Of a DNA stretch of 64,000 bases, positions 19,301 through 26,081 are shown in pieces. The translations under genes and the position numbers were made by a program. The notes beneath the pieces were generated by a model. It was not told the origin of the DNA. It saw nothing but the letters and a program-made list of their open reading frames with translations, and did not search any database. This stretch comes from Fervidobacterium sp. (GTDB taxonomy: Bacteria > Thermotogota > Thermotogae > Thermotogales > Fervidobacteriaceae), in assembly GCA_026419195.1 (NCBI GenBank), contig JANZZV010000006.1, positions 62,001 through 126,000 on the forward strand, in the 5' to 3' direction. Position 1 is the stretch's first letter; each line of letters begins with the position of its first letter.

Positions 19301-20623
19301 GACTCTTAGTATTTCATTCACAGGTGATGAATTTATACCCTCTGAAACGTTATTCGATTTGCCAAATTTGTCCTTGGCTTCTACATGTATTTCATACAAA
19401 CCTTTGTCTAAGGTGTCTACTCTTTTTGACCAGCTAAGTACGTTAATTTTTTCTTCGATAACCGTATCTGGATTACCTTTTCTTATCAATTTTATTGTGG
19501 ATTGGACATCGTCATTGTCAAGCTCAACGATCGTTACAGTAGCGTATCTTGTGGTCTTTGACATTGGATCTACATCAACTTTGATCAAAGGCGCTTCGTT
19601 TATTATCTTGATCTTCTTGACAAACGAGTCTTGGAGAATGCCCTTATCGTTATATAAATCAATCTTTAAGTTAACTACCTTGTCTTTGCTGAAGTATTCA
19701 TCCCAAGGTACATCCTTGTTGTTATTGTATTTTTTCAGTTCGAAGGACACTTCTGTTGAATTAGTTGTTATGGAATCCAAATTTATATAACTAAGTTCTC
19801 CAATTTCTATCTTGTAAGTTGCTTTGGTATCTATATCAGTTGTAACTTTAAACTTGCCATAACGATTTACAACAAATGGCTCGTCATAGTACCTAAGGTT
19901 TTTTTCTTCATATCTGACAGCTATTATTGAATATGTTTGCTTTAGTCTTATATATTTTTCCAATTTTGCCTCTGCGCCGTATTGATCTTTTGCATAAACT
20001 CTCAATATATAAACATTTGGCACGAGATTAAGTGATGTGAGGTTTATATTTAGTTCTGTTTCCTTAGCTGACCAATAAACTTTTCCATTTGTGTCTACTA
20101 TTTCAGTATTAGAAATCGCTATAATGTCATTTTCCGGATCGATTATTTTAACGTTTACAACCGAGGTTTCAGGTCCTATCTTGTCCGGATTTATTGTTAT
20201 TTCTGGTGCTTCGTTTATTATCTTGATTTGTTTCGTGATACTTGCTGTTTTGTTATTACTACTTACAGATATTGTCAACTGGTGTGGTGTCTTAAAAAAT
20301 TCTTCACTCAGTCTGTTTTTCAGCTCCGAAGAACTTTCATAATCTTTGAATTTTATTTTGTTTTTTCCTTGTTCATTAACGAAAACAATGTTGTCTATTT
20401 TCCATAAATAAATTCCTCCGTTGACACCTGTTACTTTTACTTCAATTTCTTTGGTTCTTTTTATTTCTAAAAAGTTTTCGTTCTTATAATCTTTACCTTC
20501 GTATAAGAGAGAAGTTATTTGTGGAGTTTGTTGTACTACACAAGAATTCACAAGTAAAGACACTAAGAAAATCATTACCACAAGCAATCCATAAGCACAA
20601 AGATGAAGATACCTCTTTTTCAT
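16337..20623 (-). CDS. Large surface lipoprotein with Ig-like repeats and a beta-propeller
   Basis: This 1428-residue protein starts with a signal peptide ending in the lipobox LLVNSC, so the cysteine near residue 29 should be lipidated. Residues about 40-650 contain four or more similar 100-150-residue beta-sandwich units: a bridging IKIINEAP or IKIANLPP segment, then Y-x-V-x-A-K-D/E-x-F/Y-G-A closing strands. A fibronectin type III-like unit (NPPSVSILQP) follows. The C-terminal half has repeated blades like LYVINASDKSNPKIV and GIRLVDLTNPSEPI, typical of LVIVD-type beta-propellers. It is probably a structural or binding protein at the cell surface. AAGGAGGGA before ATG 20623 decides the start, 12 codons after an upstream in-frame start. 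Confidence 0.85.
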   Translation of the reverse strand: MKKRYLHLCAYGLLVVMIFLVSLLVNSCVVQQTPQITSLLYEGKDYKNENFLEIKRTKEIEVKVTGVNGGIYLWKIDNIVFVNEQGKNKIKFKDYESSSELKNRLSEEFFKTPHQLTISVSSNNKTASITKQIKIINEAPEITINPDKIGPETSVVNVKIIDPENDIIAISNTEIVDTNGKVYWSAKETELNINLTSLNLVPNVYILRVYAKDQYGAEAKLEKYIRLKQTYSIIAVRYEEKNLRYYDEPFVVNRYGKFKVTTDIDTKATYKIEIGELSYINLDSITTNSTEVSFELKKYNNNKDVPWDEYFSKDKVVNLKIDLYNDKGILQDSFVKKIKIINEAPLIKVDVDPMSKTTRYATVTIVELDNDDVQSTIKLIRKGNPDTVIEEKINVLSWSKRVDTLDKGLYEIHVEAKDKFGKSNNVSEGINSSPVNEILRVKYEGQSMEYMQEPVKVNRVGEFDIDAKDTTNAKYTVKIDKITLLNQSTADTFKLKDHNSKLELSSDFFNMNHTLTIELYSQQNGSTVLQDSFTKTIKIANLPPKIEFNYDNVSKILTVTISEPEGDNIVYKQGQLIDSSGKVISTWTDLSKEINVASLPRGNYTVVVMARDEFGAEQERRQEITSLTYQNNPPSVSILQPYNNEKTPVSLTARWRGQDPDNGDVLRYKLVLKTNGTDVLTIETTSTEAILPNLNYDTTYSIQVTVYDLQNASSTAQVTFKTVSSPRYSYILSKSFDGKSVINIANTYSLPTVKIEGFVALIDNVSFTDFDVAEDYIYAVGGTNLYVINASDKSNPKIVKKVDLGTTLSAIKIYKNYAIIGEGSNGIRLVDLTNPSEPILTSKNFGKTLKTFTLPVNSVFSKTSKTTNSKINITQGKIMTIKLAADSAYIANNIGGLLRLNLSNVPNITINDIRLIYDNQINDLEIGQFNNEQVIALAVGKDVKYVKLADAERSDGELPPASITSLSGGTFDTEVKGVRIYNNSLYAFTIDRIRKWTNNTSGNNIEYEPGSQFNDLLFVGDNSVVLDGGRGLITYRNDSKYEPDKMYKLLDLNYINNFLFGVGDGFYCNGLYVIDLRNVLEPTVRRYDTGEYFNKIDVKLKAVPKTSSEKVAKIVVANTETISAKLYDFDYANLTLSQVKSLNLTGYQALYDVAIDAQGRAYVLGRKAGNNIIEIFDQNGNTIRSSVLPVNVDQRIPKISVPMQEAVEPRSIQVVVDYLSQSQNPSYLLVTCGRAGTIRYKLGVDSSGNITSLSQDLEIPTTYYVVVEEQGGGTYRLQRYNPGIDSAVAVDKYFDRIFIADGDYNGIWILDRNGTNLIEKESDDLSKTPLFAGAPARNISWFGDLLFVSGGGSGVKIVSIRNLGAFDATRDIISIPFNGLTYAFHTEADARIMVVGSDKGLLLYDISEFPVVKPISTLNLPMFKIISK

Positions 20624-20642
20624 ATAAAAAGTCCCTCCTTCT

Positions 20643-20670
20643 AACACGTGTTTTTTCAATAGATTGAAAA
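20643..20670. repeat. Two adjacent palindromes in the lipoprotein leader
   Basis: AACACGTGTT (20643-20652) is a perfect 10-base palindrome. TTTTCAAT-AG-ATTGAAAA (20653-20670) is a perfect inverted repeat with 8-base arms. Both lie just upstream of the ribosome site of the lipoprotein gene and are candidate operators or mRNA hairpins. Confidence 0.55.
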
Positions 20671-20758
20671 CAACTTTAAAAACAGAGAGCAGGTATTTTT
20701 TGCAAAAACTTTAATTTATCGGATTTCTCAAAGAACCTTGGTTCAAGATACAAATTGT

Positions 20759-20776
20759 TCTACTCAAAAGAGTAGA
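20759..20776. repeat. Hairpin between btuC and the lipoprotein gene
   Basis: The arms TCTACTC and GAGTAGA flank an AAAA loop. It lies 90 bases after the btuC stop but is not followed by a T-run in either direction, so it is not a clear terminator. A further short palindrome, GAACC-TT-GGTTC, lies nearby at about 20733-20744. Confidence 0.5.
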
Positions 20777-20866
20777 TATAATACTATTGGCTGTGTAAAT
20801 TATTATTTATGTGTTAGCTATGACAGTATTATACCACAATTGTATTACAAGAAGGGCTAAGGCACA

Positions 20867-21865
20867 TCATTTTCCTTTTACTTTCATTAGCCAAAACATG
20901 AATGGAGCACCTATGAGGGAGGTTATTATACCAACTGGAATTTCTACAGGGTTCAGGATGGTTCTTGCCAAGGTGTCACAAACAGACATGAACATTCCAC
21001 CTATGAACATAGTGGTGATGATGTTGTTTTTATGCTTTGGCCCAGCGATTATTCTCGCCATATGAGGAACTATCAATCCGACAAAACCTATCACACCTGT
21101 TTTTGAAACGAATACAGCGGTAACAAATGAGCCAAGTAAGTAGAACAACCACTTGATAAATTCTACATTTACGCCTAAGCTTTTTGCTTCCTTTTCACCC
21201 AATGTCATTGCATCGAGCTGCTTGCTGTAAGCGAGTGCAAAAAAGACAAAGATCAGCAGAGATATGGAAGGTAGAATAGTATCCTTAATCGTCAGACCGG
21301 AAAAGGAACCAAAAAGCCATACATGACCTGTTACAAGTGTTTTGTTTGCTATATTAAGCAGTAGCATACTACCTGCCGAGAACATTGTGCTGACAAGTAC
21401 ACCGCTCAAAACAAGATGTACGACAGGTATTACACCTTCTTTCTTGGCTAGTGTTATCGTGAGAAACGAGGCTAAAACTGCAAAAATAAAGCTCATAGTT
21501 GGTATGCTAACGTGAAGAGTTGTATTTACAAGAAAATAAACCGCAAGCAATGCTCCAAAACTTGCTCCAGCTGATGTACCAACAAGATAAGGATCAACTA
21601 ATGGATTTTTCATAATTGCCTGGAATACATTTCCTACAACGGCCAAAGCTATTCCTGTTAACGTTGCCATAAGTACTCTTGGAAACCTTAAATTCCAAAT
21701 CATATATTTTTCAGCACTGTCTTCAAATATTAATCTAAACAGCTTTAAAATATGGACATTTACTGTTCCAAAAGATAGGTTGATAAAAAATACAACCACA
21801 AAAATAACAGGGAGAGAAAATCTCCCTGTTTTTACAATAAATTTTCTTATATTATTCAAACTCAC
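20867..21865 (-). CDS. btuC: Cobalamin/iron-siderophore ABC permease (BtuC/FecCD family)
   Basis: This 332-residue permease has about 9-10 membrane helices and family-typical stretches: NLRFPRVLMATLTGIALAVVG, NPLVDPYLVGTSAGASFGA and IGFVGLIVPHMARII. It takes up the ligand delivered by the binding protein encoded just upstream. The GTG start overlaps the TGA of btuF by two bases. A cobalamin riboswitch precedes the operon, so the substrate is probably a corrinoid rather than an iron chelate. No ATPase gene (btuD) follows in this locus. Confidence 0.9.
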   Translation of the reverse strand: MSLNNIRKFIVKTGRFSLPVIFVVVFFINLSFGTVNVHILKLFRLIFEDSAEKYMIWNLRFPRVLMATLTGIALAVVGNVFQAIMKNPLVDPYLVGTSAGASFGALLAVYFLVNTTLHVSIPTMSFIFAVLASFLTITLAKKEGVIPVVHLVLSGVLVSTMFSAGSMLLLNIANKTLVTGHVWLFGSFSGLTIKDTILPSISLLIFVFFALAYSKQLDAMTLGEKEAKSLGVNVEFIKWLFYLLGSFVTAVFVSKTGVIGFVGLIVPHMARIIAGPKHKNNIITTMFIGGMFMSVCDTLARTILNPVEIPVGIITSLIGAPFMFWLMKVKGK

Positions 21866-22746
21866 TTTCCTCCATAAAAGAAGTTATAAAATACATCCAT
21901 GTATTTGAAAATATGTGGAGCAGCTTGGCTAACTTCATCACCATCAACAACTAGCAATCTATTGTTTTTAACAGCTTTGAGGTTTTTCATGATAGAGTGA
22001 CTTTTAACCGATTGTTCAACAGCTTTGACATCACCATAAGCTCCTATAATAATAACATCAGGGTCTTGTTGAACAAGCCATTCCCAACTTACAGAAAGCC
22101 AGCCGTTGTTTCCAGAATACGGTGCAGCTATGTTTTTGCCACCAGATATTACTATTAGTTCGTTCATGTACGAACCCGTGCCAGCAGTCCACAGCTCTTT
22201 GACTTTTTCGTCAGGAACTGTTATTGTGAAAAATACGCTGGGTCTTTTCTCTAAGGGTATTTTTGAAGTTTTCTGCCCAATTTCCACCATCTTTGCTCTA
22301 AGTTCTTCTATGAGCTTGTCTGATTTATTCTTAACGTTAAAAATCGCTCCAAGTTGTCCCACTGCTTTTATTATGTCTGTCAATGTGTTGGCATTTAGAA
22401 CGTAAGCTGTCAATTTCGCCTTTTCAAGCTTGTCTACTTCGGGGAATTGAAAGCCTCCGAATGTAATTACTAAATCAGGTTTGAGCGAATAAATCTTTTC
22501 AATATTGAGTGGTACCATGTTACCTATGTTTTCAGCTTTCTTGTAACTATCCCAAGCAGTGACACCCACTATTCTGTTTTCTAAACCGAGTGCTTGTAAA
22601 TATCTTGTTGCACTTGGAGCTGCTGAAACTACCCTTCTTGGTGGCATAGGTATGTTTACAATTCTACCAGCGTCATCCACAACCGCTATTGCCAGGGATA
22701 AAACGGTTAGTAGTAGAACCATCAAAAAGCTAACCTTTCTCAACAT
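21862..22746 (-). CDS. btuF: Cobalamin ABC transporter substrate-binding protein
   Basis: This 294-residue protein has a signal peptide (MLRKVSFLMVLLLTVLSLAIA) and the class III binding fold: PPRRVVSAAPSATRYLQALG, VVGVT-like start of domain 1, YSLKPDLVI and WLVQQDPDVIIIG at the hinge. It would capture corrinoids outside the cell membrane. AAAAGGAGG precedes ATG 22746. The reading frame stays open for another 71 codons upstream, but that part is the riboswitch RNA, not protein. The gene is followed by btuC with two to four bases of overlap. Confidence 0.92.
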   Translation of the reverse strand: MLRKVSFLMVLLLTVLSLAIAVVDDAGRIVNIPMPPRRVVSAAPSATRYLQALGLENRIVGVTAWDSYKKAENIGNMVPLNIEKIYSLKPDLVITFGGFQFPEVDKLEKAKLTAYVLNANTLTDIIKAVGQLGAIFNVKNKSDKLIEELRAKMVEIGQKTSKIPLEKRPSVFFTITVPDEKVKELWTAGTGSYMNELIVISGGKNIAAPYSGNNGWLSVSWEWLVQQDPDVIIIGAYGDVKAVEQSVKSHSIMKNLKAVKNNRLLVVDGDEVSQAAPHIFKYMDVFYNFFYGGK

Positions 22747-22779
22747 CTTCGCACATCCTCCTTTTACAAAAATTTTTTT

Positions 22780-22807
22780 GCCATCCCCAGGCTTCGTGGT
22801 GGATGGC
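22780..22807 (-). promoter_or_regulatory. Hairpin between riboswitch and btuF (expression platform?)
   Basis: GCCATCC/GGATGGC arms are 14 bases apart, downstream of the riboswitch core on the minus strand. They are followed by seven A and then five T, so this is not a canonical terminator. It lies about 15 bases before the btuF ribosome site and may be part of the control switch. Confidence 0.4.
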
Positions 22808-22814
22808 TTCCCTC

Positions 22815-22961
22815 TTATGTATGTCAGGTCTCCCGGCTCGTGGATCTTCCTACTCTCCACACCTTCCCAGCTAACGCCAGTGGTATTTTGTGGATTTCGT
22901 CCCCACTCACGGTGGCGGCCCCGCTCCGGATTTTCACCGGACTTCCCTTGGACATACATAA
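22815..22961 (-). ncRNA. Cobalamin (B12) riboswitch
   Basis: On the minus strand an 11-base closing stem P1 (TTATGTATGTC with GACATACATAA) encloses the conserved core. It contains AAGGGAAGTCCGGTGAAAAT, the GCCACC-GTGAGTGGGGACG region, CCACTGG, GGGAAGG and the B12-box-like AGCCGGGAGACCTGA. This is the cobalamin riboswitch, which binds adenosyl- or other cobalamins and usually represses the downstream uptake genes. It lies between a promoter and btuF-btuC, which supports corrinoid as the substrate. Confidence 0.95.
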
Positions 22962-22991
22962 GGAGGATTATTTACTTTAACTTCCGTTTTC

Positions 22992-23020
22992 ATTATACCG
23001 CATCAATTTTTAAAACGCAA
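22992..23020 (-). promoter_or_regulatory. Promoter of the riboswitch-btuFC transcript
   Basis: On the minus strand TTGCGT (23015-23020) and TATAAT (22992-22997) are 17 bases apart. The predicted transcript start is about 25 bases before the riboswitch P1 stem. Confidence 0.6.
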
Positions 23021-23041
23021 CTTTCAATTTCTTCAAAAACT

Positions 23042-23428
23042 TTATCTTCTTCCAAATTTACCCGGTTTTAGGGCAAATTTTCTTAACCTGTAAATGTTGA
23101 ACAGACTGTAAAGTCCAAGCCCCCATAATAAAACATCAGCGTAGGTAGGATTATCAACAGGTTCTCCGAAAAGAACATTTATAAATGAGAAAATAAAATC
23201 TAATAACGTGTAACCAGCAGCTATGGTAAATAAAATACTTCCGACGTAAAGATGTGCAATTTTATAAGATACAGAGGATTTCCCAAATTCTCTAAATCCA
23301 GATAGAAATACAAAAGAAAATGTGAGCAAAACAACTGAAAATACATAATCTTTCTGCATAAAATACAATATAACTACTAAAAAGGAAATTAAAATTGAAA
23401 ACCATAGAGTTATGTTGACTGTTTTCAT
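23042..23428 (-). CDS. Small membrane protein of the feo operon
   Basis: This 128-residue protein has four hydrophobic segments (about 7-22, 27-43, 57-85 and 97-115) and a basic end. It overlaps feoB by four bases (ATGA), so it is translated with it. It is too long and too hydrophobic for FeoC, and I do not recognise the family. Position suggests an accessory role in ferrous iron uptake. Confidence 0.75.
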   Translation of the reverse strand: MKTVNITLWFSILISFLVVILYFMQKDYVFSVVLLTFSFVFLSGFREFGKSSVSYKIAHLYVGSILFTIAAGYTLLDFIFSFINVLFGEPVDNPTYADVLLWGLGLYSLFNIYRLRKFALKPGKFGRR

Positions 23429-25320
23429 ATTAATAACCTCCCGATGAAATTAACCAACAATGCAAGAACATATGAAATACTGAAACTATAAACCACGGAA
23501 AATATAACATATTTACTACTACCAGTCTCTGATTTAATTGCTGCAAGTGTGGCAAAACATGGTATATAACCCAATGTAAATACCATTAGTGTTACAGCTG
23601 TAATTGGATGCAAGACTACTTTCTCTATACTACCGTAAAACTGAGCAAAGGATGATACAATAATCTCCTTTGCAACACCACCAAAGACCAATGCGGCCAC
23701 TGTTTGCCAGGTAAAGCCAAGAGGTTTGAACATGAATTCAAGATTTTTGCCAATCGTAGCAACTAAACTATTCTCTATGTTATCAGGGTTCGGAAAATAA
23801 GTAAGTGCCCATACCACAATACTCACAAAGAAAATGATTGTACCAGCTTTTTGCAGAAAATGCTTTCCCCTGTTCCACACGTATGTGAGTATATTTGAAA
23901 GTTTTGGAAATCTGTAACGCGGGATTTCCATAATGAATGGTACATTTTCTCCCTTTAATACCACACGGTTGACAACCCTTGATGATATAGCCGTTAGTAT
24001 TATGCTAAGAATGTAAATAAAGAAAAAAGTCTCTGCTTTACGCTGGGAAAAGGCCACATTGATTATCATCAAGTAAACTGGTATTCTGGCATTACAACTT
24101 ATGAAAGGGGATACTAATATTGTCGTAATTCTTTCTCTTTCATCCGAGAGTCCACGCGCAGCCATAACGGAACTAACGTTACAACCAAAGCCAAGCAATA
24201 ACGTCATAAAAGATCTTCCAGTCAATCTAAGGGAGTACATCAATTTGTCCATTAAAAACGCTATCCTTGGTAAATATCCACTTTCTTCCATTATTCCAAG
24301 GGCTAAGAACAATGCGAATATGCTTGGGACGAACGAAATAACACTTCCTACACCATTTATTACACCATCTGAAATTAGCGAGGTTATGAGTGTCGAATTG
24401 CCAAATGTTTCAGCTAACTTGCCGAACAAAAATTCGAGTAAGTTAACAAGGGGTTCTGAAACTTTAAATGTAAAGTTGAAAGCTAAGTACAAGAGCGATA
24501 AAAAAATTGGAATTCCAAGGTATTTGTGAGTCAAAACGTGATCTATAGCTTCTATATCAGTAATAGTAGCTGATGACTTTTGCATACAAACCGACAAAAC
24601 TGAGTTTATATATTCGTATCTACATTTGGCTATATCGACTCCTATCTCTTCTGCACTTTCGTCAAGCCTAAACTCACAATAAGAGACTTTACTCTTGGCA
24701 AGCTCATCACCTTCGAGCAATTTTAAAGCAAAGAATCTCTTGTTATATTCTTGTCCAAAGCAACCTTCTAGTGACTTTACCAATGACTCTATCTTGTAAC
24801 CATAATCGAGAAATTTTGGTCGATAGTTATTTTTGAATGCACTTATTATTGTATCTTTTAATTCGTTAATTCCTTCACCAGAGTGTGCCGATGTTAGGAT
24901 AACAGGTATTCCTAAGGAATCCTGAAGAAGATTTTTATCAAAATGCACGCCTTTCTTCTTAGCTTCATCTACTGCGTTGAATGCTGCGATAACGTTCAAA
25001 CCAAGTTCCAAAACCTCCAAGAGCAAATACATACCTTGCTCAGGACTTACACTGTCTATAACAACAACTGTAACATTTGGTGGAGTAAGTAAAAGGAAAT
25101 CCCGGGTGATTTTTTCATCTATGGAGGTAGCAGAAAGAGTATATACGCCAGGTAAATCTATAAAATGCAATGTATGATCTTTATAAGAAGTTGCACCTTC
25201 TATTCTGCTTACTGTCACACCGGGCCAGTTAGCCACATACTGTCTTGCTCCAACAAGTCTATTAAATAAGCTTGTTTTTCCTACATTCGGATTTCCTACT
25301 AATCCAACAGTTATTACCAT
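23425..25320 (-). CDS. feoB: Ferrous iron transporter B
   Basis: This 631-residue protein has an N-terminal GTPase domain: G1 GNPNVGKTSL, G3 DLPG near 56 and G4-like NAVDEA near 117. It continues into two gate-like membrane halves with the conserved GCNVSSVMAARGL and CNARIPVYLMI segments. It imports Fe2+ across the inner membrane. It is shorter than the E. coli protein (about 770) but within the bacterial range. The cysteine in GFGCN lies in the membrane, as in the family. GGAGGGA precedes the ATG. It is the second gene of the feoA-feoB operon. Confidence 0.96.
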   Translation of the reverse strand: MVITVGLVGNPNVGKTSLFNRLVGARQYVANWPGVTVSRIEGATSYKDHTLHFIDLPGVYTLSATSIDEKITRDFLLLTPPNVTVVVIDSVSPEQGMYLLLEVLELGLNVIAAFNAVDEAKKKGVHFDKNLLQDSLGIPVILTSAHSGEGINELKDTIISAFKNNYRPKFLDYGYKIESLVKSLEGCFGQEYNKRFFALKLLEGDELAKSKVSYCEFRLDESAEEIGVDIAKCRYEYINSVLSVCMQKSSATITDIEAIDHVLTHKYLGIPIFLSLLYLAFNFTFKVSEPLVNLLEFLFGKLAETFGNSTLITSLISDGVINGVGSVISFVPSIFALFLALGIMEESGYLPRIAFLMDKLMYSLRLTGRSFMTLLLGFGCNVSSVMAARGLSDERERITTILVSPFISCNARIPVYLMIINVAFSQRKAETFFFIYILSIILTAISSRVVNRVVLKGENVPFIMEIPRYRFPKLSNILTYVWNRGKHFLQKAGTIIFFVSIVVWALTYFPNPDNIENSLVATIGKNLEFMFKPLGFTWQTVAALVFGGVAKEIIVSSFAQFYGSIEKVVLHPITAVTLMVFTLGYIPCFATLAAIKSETGSSKYVIFSVVYSFSISYVLALLVNFIGRLLI

Positions 25321-25348
25321 AGTTGTCCCTCCATTTTAAACGGTATAT

Positions 25349-25825
25349 TCAAAAAAATTGTATACAGTTGTTTATAATTACTTGTTCATTTTTAGCTGGA
25401 GAGACAAACACCTTTGAAAGTCTACCAAACCCTATGTCAAAAGTACCAACGCTGGTAACTATTTTCTTATCTTCTTTGATTTCTATCAGTGCACCCTCAA
25501 CTATTCCACATTTGCTAAGCAAGTATCTGCTCATTTTTCCAGCTTGTATGTTCACCACCACATACTTGCCAGGTTCGACGAAGGTGGCTGGTAAAGGTTG
25601 GTCTTGAATTATATCTACCTCAACGACTTCTGCTTCGCTATTCCGTAAAGAGATTAATTTGTTGAAAACTTTGTAGATTTTTGGATCGCCCATCGGGGCT
25701 GCCTTTACTATCTGTATTTTAACTCCAGGCAAAATACCAACAGCTCGCAACTTTGGTAAAATATCAGACTTGTATAACTTTCTGACTTCTACGACGGTTC
25801 CAACTGGTACCTCCGATAAACGCAC
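25349..25825 (-). CDS. feoA: Tandem FeoA-domain protein
   Basis: This 158-residue protein contains two FeoA (SH3-like) units: about 1-75 (LSEVPVGTVVEVRKL...LRAVGILPGVKIQIV) and about 82-150 (FVEPGKYVVVNIQAG...LSKCGIVEGALIEI). Typical FeoA is about 75-85 residues, so this is a duplication in one chain. It is a cytoplasmic partner of FeoB. GTG at 25825, five bases after GGGTGG, is preferred to the upstream TTG at 25840. A Fur-like inverted repeat lies just upstream. Confidence 0.9.
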   Translation of the reverse strand: MRLSEVPVGTVVEVRKLYKSDILPKLRAVGILPGVKIQIVKAAPMGDPKIYKVFNKLISLRNSEAEVVEVDIIQDQPLPATFVEPGKYVVVNIQAGKMSRYLLSKCGIVEGALIEIKEDKKIVTSVGTFDIGFGRLSKVFVSPAKNEQVIINNCIQFF

Positions 25826-25858
25826 AACAACCACCCGCAATCTTTTACACTTTTTCTA

Positions 25859-25880
25859 TTGTAATTGAGAATCAATTGCA
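25859..25880. promoter_or_regulatory. Fur-like operator
   Basis: The inverted repeat TTGTAATTGA-GA-TCAATTGCAA has 9 of 10 matching arm positions and resembles Fur boxes (AATTGAGAATCAATT core). It lies just downstream of the predicted feoA -10. Repression of ferrous iron uptake by an iron-loaded Fur or DtxR-type regulator is expected. Confidence 0.6.
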
Positions 25881-25885
25881 ATAAT

Positions 25886-25914
25886 ATTTTACAATAGCTT
25901 TTTTTGAAAGTCAA
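25886..25914 (-). promoter_or_regulatory. Promoter of the feo operon
   Basis: On the minus strand TTGACT (25909-25914) and TAAAAT (25886-25891) are 17 bases apart. The inverted repeat at 25859-25880 starts five bases after the -10, so a bound repressor would block polymerase. Confidence 0.55.
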
Positions 25915-25958
25915 GCTTATTTGTGAAAATGTTAACAACATGAAAAGACCAAAAAATA

Positions 25959-25986
25959 TTGACAAAATTGGAAAAAATATTATAAT
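25959..25986 (+). promoter_or_regulatory. Promoter of glnA
   Basis: A consensus TTGACA (25959-25964) and TATAAT (25981-25986) are 16 bases apart. The leader before the ATG at 26082 is about 90 bases. I see no riboswitch or clear GlnR-type repeat in it. Confidence 0.8.
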
Positions 25987-26081
25987 TACAGCATAAAGAC
26001 ATTTTTCTTGTGCATACTTATAAAATGTGCTTATTACAAAGTATTTCACTTTTATCCATATTGCTTCAAGGGGGTGAAGGT

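Noticed and set aside
19167-19790. 207-residue open frame antisense to the lipoprotein
   Set aside because: It is rich in serine, leucine and threonine, as expected for the complement of a repeat protein, and has no initiation signals.
22780-22807. Canonical intrinsic terminator after the cobalamin riboswitch
   Set aside because: The stem is followed by A7 before a T-run, so it does not have the usual form; kept only as a possible expression platform.
22747-22959. 71-codon upstream extension of the btuF reading frame
   Set aside because: The region is the cobalamin riboswitch and leader; the true start is ATG 22746 with a ribosome site and a signal peptide.
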